The notes: generated from the letters alone by a model not told the origin. Positions 1 to 11,428 are shown, numbered from the stretch's first letter. The stretch: 14,640 nucleotides of DNA from Candidatus Omnitrophota bacterium (GCA_016206565.1 JACQRG010000009.1:1-14640), one strand, 5' to 3'. Made by a program: numbers and translations.

Positions 1-327
1 CTCCAGCGGGGGATGGTCCTCGCCGCCCCGGGGACGAGCACCCCCCACACGGCCTTCAAGGCGGAGGTCTACTGCCTCACGAAGGAGGAGGGCGGCCGCC
101 ACACCCCGTTCTTCAAAGGCTACCGGCCCCAGTTCTACTTCCGGACCACCGACGTGACCGGCGCGGTCACCCTCCCCGCGACCGTCGAGATGGTCATGCC
201 CGGGGACACCATCGCCGTGACGGTGGAGCTCATCCAGCCGGTGGCCATGGAGAAGGAGCAGCGCTTCGCGATCCGGGAAGGCGGCAAGACCGTCGGGGCG
301 GGCGTGATTACCGAGATCGTAAAGTGA
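1..327 (+). CDS. tuf: Elongation factor Tu, C-terminal part (first tuf copy, 5' end outside window)
   Basis: EF-Tu delivers aminoacyl-tRNA to the ribosomal A site as a GTP complex. The frame is open from base 1 and gives the last 108 residues, covering the end of domain II and all of domain III. Recognisable family stretches are GGRHTPFFKGYRPQFYFRTT, VELIQPVAMEKEQRFAIREG and the terminal GKTVGAGVITEIVK. The GTPase domain lies outside the window. One oddity is RGM at the domain II/III border, where most EF-Tu proteins have RGQ. The gene precedes rpmG, tRNA-Trp and secE, the usual place of the tufB-type copy. It ends with TGA at 325-327. A second tuf begins at 14425, but the two visible pieces do not overlap, so their identity cannot be judged here. 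Confidence 0.97.
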   Translation, partial: LQRGMVLAAPGTSTPHTAFKAEVYCLTKEEGGRHTPFFKGYRPQFYFRTTDVTGAVTLPATVEMVMPGDTIAVTVELIQPVAMEKEQRFAIREGGKTVGAGVITEIVK

Positions 328-331
328 GCGC

Positions 332-397
332 CGTTCGAGGTTCAAGGTTCGAGGTCCGAGGCCATTGCCTCCAGCCTTGAGCCTCGAGCCTCGAACG
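332..397. repeat. Long imperfect hairpin made of 7-bp tandem units
   Basis: Arm 332-362 pairs with arm 367-397 around the 4-nt loop CATT. As RNA, I count 24 Watson-Crick pairs, 4 G-U pairs and 3 mismatches over 31 positions. Each arm is internally periodic. The left arm reads GTTCGAG, GTTCAAG, GTTCGAG, GTCCGAG (333-360). The right arm reads GCCTCCA, GCCTTGA, GCCTCGA, GCCTCGA (367-394). It fills nearly all of the 80-nt gap between tuf and rpmG. No T tract follows, so it is not a standard intrinsic terminator. It could be a member of a dispersed palindromic repeat family, an RNA processing site, or a structure that insulates the tuf mRNA 3' end. I do not recognise the family. Confidence 0.8.
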
Positions 398-407
398 TTC
401 TTATACG

Positions 408-560
408 ATGCCGCAAGATCAAGTGACGTTGGCCTGTGCCGAGTGTCACCGGCGCAACTACCACAGCAGCAAGAACAAGAAAAACGTGACCGAGCGTCTC
501 GAGCTGCAGAAGTACTGCCGGTGGTGCCGGCGGCACACCGCGCATAAAGAGACCAAGTGA
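408..560 (+). CDS. rpmG: 50S ribosomal protein L33, zinc-ribbon type
   Basis: The 50-residue protein is the normal length for L33, a small protein of the 50S subunit near the E site. It has two Cys pairs, C10-x2-C13 (ACAEC) and C37-x2-C40 (YCRWC), which mark the zinc-binding (C+) form. The core RNYHSSKNKKN and the C-terminal HTAHKETK are typical. The ATG at 408 is chosen because the N-terminus (MPQDQVTLACAEC) aligns with the family start. There is no clear Shine-Dalgarno sequence; the bases upstream belong to the heptad hairpin, so initiation may be weak or depend on structure. rpmG lies between tuf and tRNA-Trp, as in many bacteria. Confidence 0.95.
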   Translation: MPQDQVTLACAECHRRNYHSSKNKKNVTERLELQKYCRWCRRHTAHKETK

Positions 561-574
561 CGGGCATGGCGCAC

Positions 575-648
575 AGGCCAGTAGCTCCAATCGGCAGAGC
601 AGCGGTCTCCAAAACCGCGGGTTGGGGGTTCGAATCCCTCCTGGCCTG
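575..648 (+). tRNA. trnW: tRNA-Trp (anticodon CCA)
   Basis: A full cloverleaf can be drawn by hand. The acceptor stem pairs AGGCCAG (575-581) with CTGGCCT (641-647), all seven pairs matching. The D stem pairs GCTC (584-587) with GAGC (597-600). The anticodon stem pairs GCGGT (602-606) with ACCGC (614-618), with loop CTCCAAA and anticodon CCA at 609-611. The T stem pairs GGGGG (624-628) with CCCTC (636-640), with one G-T pair and loop TTCGAAT. The discriminator base G648 is the one expected for bacterial tRNA-Trp. The 3' CCA is not encoded (TTC follows), so it must be added by nucleotidyltransferase. It starts 14 nt after rpmG. Its 3' part is shared with the terminator-like hairpin at 630-676. 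Confidence 0.97.
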
Positions 649-676
649 TTCTTCTTGGAGGGATTCGATTTTTTTT
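630..676 (+). terminator. Intrinsic-terminator-like hairpin overlapping the tRNA-Trp 3' end and the secE RBS
   Basis: TCGAATCCCTCC (630-641) is the exact reverse complement of GGAGGGATTCGA (657-668), giving a 12-bp perfect stem. The 15-nt loop is 642-656. Eight T's (669-676) follow the stem directly, and the secE ATG is at 678. This has the form of a strong factor-independent terminator. The 5' arm is the tRNA T-loop, the T-stem 3' strand and the first acceptor 3'-strand base, so the terminator stem and a folded tRNA exclude each other. The 3' arm contains GGAGGG (657-662), the only Shine-Dalgarno-like sequence before secE. The inferred role is conditional termination or attenuation between the tuf-rpmG-trnW segment and the secE operon. 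The structure is seen directly; the regulation is inference. Confidence 0.8.
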
Positions 677-677
677 C

Positions 678-872
678 ATGCCCAAGGCGCTTGAACGGAT
701 CCGCGGCTTTGCGCTCGGCGTGCGGGAAGAAATGAAGCAAGTCACCTGGCCGACGCGGGACGAGCTGCTCGGCTCGGCCCTGGTGGTGTTCGTGGGCGTG
801 GCGATTTTGGCGATGCTCATCAGCGCGTGGGACTTCGTGCTCTCCTGGGCCGCGCGCCAGCTGCTGCGGTAA
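678..872 (+). CDS. secE: Preprotein translocase subunit SecE
   Basis: SecE clamps SecY and is essential for the SecYEG protein-conducting channel in the inner membrane. The 64-residue product is the short single-span form found in most bacteria, not the three-span E. coli form. The amphipathic cytoplasmic part carries the family signature EMKQVTWPTRDELL (about residues 18-31). One hydrophobic segment follows (about 33-52, GSALVVFVGVAILAMLISAW). The ATG at 678 sits one base after a T8 tract, and the nearest Shine-Dalgarno sequence (GGAGGG, 657-662) is about 15 nt upstream inside a hairpin arm, so expression may be held down by structure. nusG starts 5 nt after its stop, the universal secE-nusG pairing. 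Confidence 0.96.
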   Translation: MPKALERIRGFALGVREEMKQVTWPTRDELLGSALVVFVGVAILAMLISAWDFVLSWAARQLLR

Positions 873-877
873 GCGAC

Positions 878-1426
878 GTGACCGACCAGCCCGTCATCCA
901 GAAACAGTGGTACGTCATCCACACGCAGACCGGCCAGGAGCTGAAGGTCAAGCAGAGCCTGGAGAGCAAGCGCCAGCAGGGCGGCCCCGGCCAGCAGATC
1001 ACCCAGGTGCTGGTGCCGACCGAGCGCGTGGCGGAGATCCGCTCCGGCAAGAAGCGCATCTCCGAGCGCAAGTTTTTCCCGGGCTACCTGCTCGTGGAGA
1101 TGGAGCTCAGCGATGAGAGCTGGCACCTGGTGCGCACGACGCCCGGGGTGACCGGCTTCATCGGCGCCGGCCGCCGGCCGGTCGCGCTCTCGGAAGAAGA
1201 AGTGGGCGAGATCCTCCGGCAGACCGAGGAGCGCAAGGAGCGGCCCGCGCCCCGCGTGACGTTCCAGAAAGGCGAGGGCGTGCGGGTCACCGAAGGCCCG
1301 TTCACGAATTTCAGCGGCGCCATTGACGAAGTCAATACCGCGCGCGGCAAGCTCAAGGTGCTGGTGTCTATTTTCGGCCGTCAGACCCCCGTGGAACTGG
1401 AATTCTGGCAGGTGGAGCGGCTCTAA
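878..1426 (+). CDS. nusG: Transcription termination/antitermination factor NusG
   Basis: NusG binds the RNA polymerase clamp and modulates pausing, Rho-dependent termination and coupling to the ribosome through S10. The 182-residue protein has an N-terminal NGN domain (about residues 9-115: QWYVIHTQTGQELKVKQSL, then RKFFPGYLLVEMEL and TPGVTGFIG). The KOW domain runs from about residue 127 to the end (FQKGEGVRVTEGPF to FGRQTPVELEFWQVERL). I place the start at GTG 878, 5 nt after the secE stop, because the upstream in-frame ATG at 827 lies deep inside secE and adds residues unlike any NusG. The stop TAA (1424-1426) abuts the rplK ATG with no spacer. Confidence 0.96.
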   Translation: MTDQPVIQKQWYVIHTQTGQELKVKQSLESKRQQGGPGQQITQVLVPTERVAEIRSGKKRISERKFFPGYLLVEMELSDESWHLVRTTPGVTGFIGAGRRPVALSEEEVGEILRQTEERKERPAPRVTFQKGEGVRVTEGPFTNFSGAIDEVNTARGKLKVLVSIFGRQTPVELEFWQVERL

Positions 1427-1861
1427 ATGGCGGTTAAGAAAGTCAAAGCGACCCTGAAGCTCTACTGCCCGGCCGGCGCGGCCAATCCCGCGCCGCCGGT
1501 GGGCCCGGCGCTGGGCCAGCACGGCGTCAACATCATGGAGTTCTGCAAGAAGTTCAACGAGCAGACCAAGGGCAAAGAGGGCCTGATCCTGCCGGCGCTC
1601 ATCACGGTCTATGAAGACCGCTCGTTCACCTTCATCGTCAAGAGCCCGCCGGTGTCCATTCTCCTCAAGCAAGCCTGCGGGGTGGCGAAGGCCTCCGGCA
1701 ACACGCCGAAGGAGAAAGTCGGCCAGGTCACCAAGGCCCAGGTGGCCGAGATCGCCAAGCAGAAGCTCCAGGACCTGAACACCAACGACCTGGAGGCGGC
1801 GGTGCGCATGGTCGGAGGCACCGCGCGCAGCATGGGCATTGACGTGAGAGATGGCCAGTAA
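1427..1861 (+). CDS. rplK: 50S ribosomal protein L11
   Basis: L11 binds the GTPase-associated region of 23S rRNA at the stalk base and takes part in factor-dependent GTP hydrolysis and in the stringent response. The 144-residue protein has the proline-rich N-terminal domain (NPAPPVGPALGQHGVNIMEF, about residues 21-40) and the rRNA-binding C-terminal domain ending in GGTARSMGIDV. Length and sequence are standard. Its ATG directly follows the nusG stop, with GGTGGAG at 1411-1417 as a likely Shine-Dalgarno inside nusG. Its 3' end overlaps rplA by 11 nt. In E. coli the L1 repressor binds the leader before rplK; no spacer exists here, so any such site must lie inside nusG coding sequence. Confidence 0.97.
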   Translation: MAVKKVKATLKLYCPAGAANPAPPVGPALGQHGVNIMEFCKKFNEQTKGKEGLILPALITVYEDRSFTFIVKSPPVSILLKQACGVAKASGNTPKEKVGQVTKAQVAEIAKQKLQDLNTNDLEAAVRMVGGTARSMGIDVRDGQ

Positions 1862-2558
1862 ACGTTACAAGAAGGCGGCCGAGCTGGTGGAGCGGGGCAA
1901 GGCCTACACCCTCCAGGAAGCCGTGCAGCTGCTCAAGCAGATGCCGGCCACGAAGTTTGATGAGTCCGTGGAGCTTTCGGCGTCGCTGAACATTGATCCC
2001 AAGAAGACCGACCAGGTCATCCGCGGCACGCTCACCCTGCCGCACGGCACCGGCAAGACGCGCAAGGTGCTTGTGTTCTGCAAGGGCGAGCAGGAGCTGC
2101 GGGCCAAGCAGGCGGGGGCGGATTTCATCGGCGGGGCCGACCTGATCCAGAAGATCCAGGACGGTTGGCTGGAGTTTGACGTGGCCATCGCCACGCCGGA
2201 GATGATGCGCGACGTCTCCAAGCTGGGCAAGGTGCTGGGGCCGCGCGGCCTCATGCCGAACCCCCGCGCCGGGACCGTGACGGACGACGTGGCCAAGGCC
2301 ATTCAGGAAGTCAAGCGCGGGCGCATCGAGTTCAAAATGGACAAGCTGGCCAACCTACACGTGGTGATCGGGAGGCTCTCGTTTCAAGCCCCGCAGCTGG
2401 CGGACAACGCCTCCGCGGCGATGCAAGCCATCGCGCGCTCGCGCCCGGCCAGCCTGAAGGGCGACATGCTGCGCCGCATGGCGCTCAACAGCACGATGAG
2501 CCCGGGCATCCCGCTGGACATCGAGGGGCTCGAGACCGAGACGGCGGCGGCCGGGTGA
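1851..2558 (+). CDS. rplA: 50S ribosomal protein L1
   Basis: L1 forms the mobile L1 stalk that binds the E-site tRNA and 23S rRNA helices 76-78; in many bacteria it also represses its own operon. The 235-residue length matches the family. The signature LGKVLGPRGLMPNPRAGTVT is present near residues 125-145, and the C-terminal GRIEFKMDKLANLHVVIG stretch is typical. The ATG at 1851 lies within the last codons of rplK (11-nt overlap), suggesting translational coupling, with only a weak purine run (GTGAGAG) ahead. The stop is followed by just 4 nt before rplJ. Confidence 0.97.
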   Translation: MASKRYKKAAELVERGKAYTLQEAVQLLKQMPATKFDESVELSASLNIDPKKTDQVIRGTLTLPHGTGKTRKVLVFCKGEQELRAKQAGADFIGGADLIQKIQDGWLEFDVAIATPEMMRDVSKLGKVLGPRGLMPNPRAGTVTDDVAKAIQEVKRGRIEFKMDKLANLHVVIGRLSFQAPQLADNASAAMQAIARSRPASLKGDMLRRMALNSTMSPGIPLDIEGLETETAAAG

Positions 2559-2562
2559 TCCC

Positions 2563-3135
2563 ATGGCAGGCCTCGGGCGCGCGGTGAAAACCTCCATCGT
2601 GGATGAGCTCGCCGGCGAGCTGACCAAGCGGCCGAACCTGATTGTGGCCAGCTTCGGGCGGCTGAAGGCCTCCGAGGCGGACGTCCTGCGCAAGCAGCTG
2701 CGCGCCTCGCAGGCGCGGCTCATCCTGATCTCCCGCCGGCTGGGAACGCGCTCGGTCGAGCGCCTCCAGATGCCAGGCCTGGCCGAGCTGCTCCAGGGCT
2801 CCATCGGCTTCGTGCTGCCGGGCGAGGACGTGATGCCGGTCGCGAAGACCGTGGTGGAATTCAGCAAGTCGCACGACGAGCAGCTGGTCATCCGGGGCGC
2901 GGTCATCGAGGGGCAGGTGCTGGACCGCAAGCGGGTAGAGCAGCTGGCCAGCCTGCCGCCGAAGCCGGTCCTGCTCGCGCAGGTGGTGGGCGTGCTCGAA
3001 TCCCCGATGGCCGACGTCATCTTCACCGTGGAGCGCCTGATTGCAGATCTGGTCTACGGCCTGGAGCAGCTGGCGGGCAGGGCTCCGAGCGAGACACCGC
3101 AGCCACCGAGCACACAGGAGGGAACGCCGTCATGA
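2563..3135 (+). CDS. rplJ: 50S ribosomal protein L10
   Basis: L10 anchors the L7/L12 dimers to the ribosomal stalk through its C-terminal helix. At 190 residues it is longer than E. coli L10 (165). The globular N-terminal domain is typical (KTSIVDELAGEL, then VLRKQLRASQA and GSIGFVLPGED). The C-terminal helix region (about 140-170, ADVIFTVERLIADLVYGLEQ) looks extended and is followed by a Pro/Ser/Thr-rich tail (APSETPQPPSTQEGTPS). The gene starts 4 nt after rplA, with only a weak GGGTGA upstream. The long L10-binding mRNA leader found before rplJ in E. coli is absent. The stop overlaps the rplL start as ATGA. Confidence 0.95.
   Translation: MAGLGRAVKTSIVDELAGELTKRPNLIVASFGRLKASEADVLRKQLRASQARLILISRRLGTRSVERLQMPGLAELLQGSIGFVLPGEDVMPVAKTVVEFSKSHDEQLVIRGAVIEGQVLDRKRVEQLASLPPKPVLLAQVVGVLESPMADVIFTVERLIADLVYGLEQLAGRAPSETPQPPSTQEGTPS
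3116..3121 (+). promoter_or_regulatory. Strong Shine-Dalgarno for rplL
   Basis: AGGAGG lies 10 nt before the rplL ATG at 3132, inside the 3' end of rplJ. It is one of the best ribosome binding sites in the window, much better than the site before rplJ. This fits the need for several L12 copies per L10 copy. The site is seen directly; the stoichiometric meaning is inferred. Confidence 0.75.
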
Positions 3136-3527
3136 CGGAGACAGTGACCAAGCGCGTGGAAGAAGCGATGAAGCTGACCGAGGAGATGACCGCCATTGAG
3201 CTCTCAAGCTACGCCAAGGCGATGCGGGACAAGTTCGGCATCACCGCGGCCCCGGTGGCCGTGGCGGCCGGTCCCGCCACAGGCGGGGCCGCCGGAGCGG
3301 CGGCGGCCGAGGTGCAGGATATCTTCGACGTCATCCTGGCCAGCGCGGGCACCAACAAGATCATGGTCATCAAGGAGATCCGGGCCATCACGAACCTCGG
3401 CCTGAAGGAAGCCAAGGACTTGGTCGAGTCGGCCCCGAAGCCGGTCAAGACCGGGGCTAAGAAGGAAGAGGCCGAGGAGATCAAGAAGAAACTTGCCGCA
3501 GTGGGAGCCACGGTCGAGCTGAAGTAG
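3132..3527 (+). CDS. rplL: 50S ribosomal protein L7/L12
   Basis: L12 is the multicopy stalk protein that recruits and stimulates EF-Tu, EF-G, IF2 and release factors. The 131 residues show the N-terminal dimerisation/L10-binding helices (about 1-36), an Ala/Gly-rich flexible hinge (about 37-58) and the C-terminal factor-binding domain (FDVILASAGTNKIMVIKEIR, then TNLGLKEAKDLVESAPKPVK and the end KKKLAAVGATVELK). The ATG overlaps the rplJ stop by 4 nt (ATGA) and is preceded by AGGAGG. The gap to rpoB is 19 nt (3528-3546), the largest between consecutive genes downstream of secE. No terminator or attenuator hairpin is evident in it. Confidence 0.97.
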   Translation: MTETVTKRVEEAMKLTEEMTAIELSSYAKAMRDKFGITAAPVAVAAGPATGGAAGAAAAEVQDIFDVILASAGTNKIMVIKEIRAITNLGLKEAKDLVESAPKPVKTGAKKEEAEEIKKKLAAVGATVELK

Positions 3528-3546
3528 CCGCAGGCGGGCAGGAGCG

Positions 3547-6500
3547 ATGGGCAGCGCAATCGTCAATTTCGCCAAGCTTTCCGAGGGCATCGAGCCTCCG
3601 GACCTCGTCGAGGTCCAGAAGCGCTCGTACGCCGAGTTCCTCCAGCTGGAGGTCCCCCGCCACAAGCGGCAGAACGTGGGGCTGCAGGCCGCGTTCCTGG
3701 AGACGTTCCCCATCGAGAACGCGGACAAGACCTACCGCCTGGATTACGTGCACTACGGCCTGGGCAAGCCCAAGTACACCGTCGGCGAGTGCCTGCGAAG
3801 CCAGCTGACGTACGCGGCCCCGCTGAAAGTCAAGCTGCGGCTGGCCGGCCCGAAGGAGACCAAGGAGCAGGAGGTCTACTTCGGCGAGATCCCCCTCATG
3901 ACCGAGACCGGCACGTTCATCATCAACGGCGATGAGCGCGTCGTGGTGAGCCAGCTGCACCGCTCTCCCGGCGTGACGTTCGAAGTCGAGGTCCACGCCA
4001 CCGGCAAGCGGCTCTACTCGGCGCGCGTCATCCCCTATCGCGGGGCCTGGGTGGAGCTGGAGTTCGACCTGGCGGACGTGCTGCACGTCTCCATTGACCG
4101 CCGCCGGAAGATGGTGGGCACCATCATCCTGCGCGCCCTCGGGTTCTCCAGCGACGAGGACATCCTCAACGCCTTCGGCAAGCTCGAGACCGTCAGCTTC
4201 AACCGCCCGGAGGACCTCAAGCCGCTGGTGGGCAGCCATCTGGGACAGCGCATCATTGACCCCGCGACCGGCCAGGTGATCCTGCGGGCGGGTGCCAAGA
4301 TCACCGAGGAATGGCTGGACCCGATCTGGCAGAGCGGCAAGCACGACCAGAGCGGCAAGCGCGAGCTGAAGGTCGTCAGCGACGTGCCCCAGGAGATCCT
4401 CAAGACCCTCGAAAAGGACCACACCTCCACGCGCGACGAAGCCTTGCTGGAAATCTTCCGGCGGCTGCGCCCCGGCGACCTGGTCAACCTGCCCTCCGCG
4501 CAGACCCTGATCGAGCGGCTGTTCCTCGATGCGCGGCGCTACGACCTCGGGCGGGTCGGCCGCTACGTCATGAACCGCAAGCTCGGGATGCAGGAAAACT
4601 TGGACGCGCGCCTGCTCAACGGGCAGAGCCTCTCCGCGGTCGTGAAGTACCTCTTGGGCCTGCGCCGCGGGGAAGGCGAGGTGGATGACATTGACCACCT
4701 GGGCAACCGCCGGGTGCGCTCGGTCGGCGAGCTCATCTACCACCAGTTCCGCGTCGGGCTGGAGCGGCTCGAGCGCAGCGTGCGCGAGCGCATGGCCATC
4801 TACGAGCTGGACAAGGTGCTGCCCCACGCGTTGGTGAACTTCAAGCTGGTCGCCTCGGTGGTCCGGGATTTCTTCTCGCGCTCGCAGCTCTCGCAGTTCA
4901 TGGACCAGACCAACCCGCTGGCGGAGCTGACCCACAAGCGGCGGCTCTCGGCCATGGGGCCCGGCGGCCTGTCGCGCGAGCGCGCGGGATTCGAGGTGCG
5001 CGACGTCCATCCCTCGCACTACGGCCGCATCTGCCCGATCGAAACCCCGGAAGGCCCGAACATCGGCCTGATCTCCAGCCTGACGGTCTTCGCCCGCATC
5101 AACGAGTATGGGTTCATCGAGACCCCGTACCGTCGGGTCAAGGACGGGGTGGTGCAGCGGGAGGTGGATTACCTCACCGCGGACCTGGAGCACCGTTTCA
5201 CCATCGCGCAGGCGAGCAGCCCGCTGACCAAAGCGGGTCGTTTCACGGAAGAGCTCGTGAGCTGCCGGCGCGAAGGCAATATCGTCCGCCTGCCGCCCTC
5301 CGAGGTCGAGTACATGGACGTCTCCCCGAACCAGACGGTCGGCATCGCCGCCAGCCTGATCCCCTTCCTGGAGCATGACGACGCCAACCGGGCGCTCATG
5401 GGCTCGAACATGCAGCGCCAGGCCGTACCGCTGCTGCAATCCGAAGGGTGTTTGGTGCAAACCGGCATGGAACGCCGCATGGCGGTGGACTCCGGGGCGT
5501 GCATCATCGCCAAGGAGGACGGCGCGGTCAGCTATGTGGACGCCTCCCGCGTCGTCATCGGGCGGCACACCTACGTGCTGAAGAAGTACCAGCGCTCCAA
5601 CGCGAACACCTGCCTGAACCAGAAGCCGATTGTGCACCTCGGGCAAAAGGTGAAGGCCGGACAGGTGATCGCCGATGGGCCGGCGACGGATAGCGGGGAT
5701 TTGGCCCTGGGCCGCAACGTGCTGGTCGCCTTCATGCCGTGGCGCGGCTATAACTTCGAGGACGCCATCCTCCTGAGCGAAGCGATGGTGCACCGCGACA
5801 CCTTCACCTCCATCCACATTGAAGAGTTCGAGATCGAGGCGCGCGAGACGCGGCTGGGCAACGAGGAGATCACGCGCGACATCCCGAACCGTGGCGAGGA
5901 GGCGCTCAAGGACCTGGACGAGCAGGGCATCGTGCGGGTCGGCGCCGAGGTGGGGCCGCGCAGCATCCTCGTGGGTAAGGTGACCCCCAAGAGCGAGACC
6001 GAGCTGACCCCGGAAGAAAAGCTGATGCGGGCCATCTTCGGCGAAAAGGCCGAAGACGTGCGCGACACGAGCCTGCTGGTGCCGGCCGGTGTTGAGGGCA
6101 TCGTGGTGGACGTCAAGGTGCTGACCCGCAAGGGGGCCCGGCCCAAGACCAAGGATGAGCAGCAGCAGGAGCACCAGCAGATTGAGGCCATCCGCAAGAG
6201 CTTCCACGAGCAGATCGCCAAGCTGACCGAGGAGAAGGTGCACAAGCTGGGCAAGCTCCTCGAAGGCCGCAAGCTCGCCGCGGCGCTCTCGGACGTGGAC
6301 ACGGATGCGACCCTGCTGGACGCCGGGCGGACGGTCAAGCCCGGCGATCTCAAGAAGCTGGCTCGGTGCAATTTCAGCGAGGTGCGCCTGCATGGCGAGC
6401 CCGCGCTGGAGGCCGAGATCCGCCGGGTGGCGGACTTTTTCGATGAGTCCATCCGGGACCTGCGCGCCGAGGAAGAGCTGGAGGTGGACAAGGTCAAGCG

Positions 6501-7379
6501 GGGCGATGAGCTGCCGCCGGGGGTGCTCAAGCGCGTGGTCGTGCAGGTGGCCTCCAAGCGCAAGATCCAGGTCGGCGACAAGATGGCCGGCCGGCACGGC
6601 AACAAGGGCGTGGTGGCGAAGATCCTGCCGCGCGGCGACATGCCGTTTCTTCCGGACGGCACGCCGGTGGACATCGTGCTCAACCCGCTGGGCGTGCCCT
6701 CCCGCATGAACGTCGGCCAGATCCTCGAGACCCACTTAGGCTGGGCCGCGAAGGTGCTGGGCTTTCGGGTCATCAGCCCGGTGTTCAACGGGGCGACCGA
6801 GGACGAAATCCGCGAGCAGCTCAAGAAAGCGAAGCTGCCGAGCACCGGCAAGATCCGCCTGCGCGACGGGCTCACCGGACATTCGTTTGACCAGGAGGCG
6901 GTGGTCGGCTACCTCTATATGATCAAGCTGGTGCACCTGGTGGATGACAAGATCCACGCCCGCTCCACCGGCCCCTACTCCCTGGTCACGCAGCAGCCGC
7001 TGGGCGGCAAGGCCCAATTCGGCGGCCAGCGCTTCGGCGAGATGGAGGTGTGGGCGCTGGAGGCCTACGGGGCCGCCTACACGCTGCAGGAGCTGCTCAC
7101 CGTCAAGAGCGACGACGTGGTGGGCCGGGCCAGAGTGTATGAATCCATCGTCAAGGGCGAGCACGCGCTGCAGCCCTCGGTGCCCGAATCGTTCAACGTG
7201 CTGGTCAAGGAGCTGCAGGGCCTGGGCCTGGACGTCCGCTTGGAGCGCAAGGAGCATGTCGTCACCGGTGCTGAGCTCTTCGAGAAGCTCGTCAAGCGCG
7301 AGCTGGAGCAGTCGGCGGCCTCGGCCAGCGCCCCGGTGGCGGCGCTGGAGCGCGAGTCCGCCCCAAAGGAGAGCGAGTA

Positions 7380-7380
<1 letters not shown>
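3547..7380 (+). CDS. rpoB: DNA-directed RNA polymerase subunit beta
   Basis: RpoB forms one jaw of RNA polymerase and part of the catalytic centre. The 1277 residues are within the bacterial range. Landmarks: the fork/rifampicin region at 442-472 (SQLSQFMDQTNPLAELTHKR), the NFEDAI motif with E738-D739, and KMAGRHGNKG with K1012 and K1020, equivalents of the E. coli substrate-contacting lysines 1065 and 1073. The residues most often changed in rifampicin resistance are wild type (Q450, D453, H463, S468, equal to E. coli 513, 516, 526, 531); N518 and L533 equivalents are T455 and M470, so sensitivity is likely but not certain. The C-terminus has an Ala/Ser/Glu-rich tail of about 25 residues. 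ATG 3547 follows GGCAGGAG (3537-3544). Its stop shares one base with the rpoC start. Confidence 0.98.
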
Positions 7381-11423
<4,043 letters not shown>

Positions 11424-11428
11424 CGCCG

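Noticed and set aside
332..400. Heptad hairpin as an intrinsic terminator for tuf
   Set aside because: No T tract follows the stem on the + strand, so the standard factor-independent mechanism is not supported.
377..407. Possible promoter before rpmG (TTGAGC and TATACG)
   Set aside because: The match to consensus is weak, the spacing is long (19 nt), the -10-like element touches the start codon, and the bases belong to the hairpin repeat.
645..650. tRNA lacking encoded CCA as a sign of a defective gene
   Set aside because: Many bacteria do not encode CCA in all tRNA genes, and all stems, the anticodon and the discriminator base are intact.
630..668. Integrase attachment site at the tRNA-Trp 3' end
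   Set aside because: Integration leaves a direct repeat of the tRNA end. The repeat here is inverted, only 12 bp and next to core genes, with no integrase or foreign DNA nearby.
827..877. Upstream in-frame ATG for nusG
   Set aside because: It lies inside secE and adds 17 residues without resemblance to NusG. GTG 878 just after the secE stop gives the normal length.
3481..6735. Very long open frame on the minus strand opposite rpoB (and a similar one at 8310-11291 opposite rpoC)
   Set aside because: Such antisense frames arise from G/C-rich third positions in the sense gene. The translations are His/Leu/Asp-rich low-information sequences with no recognisable domain, and the sense genes are unmistakable.
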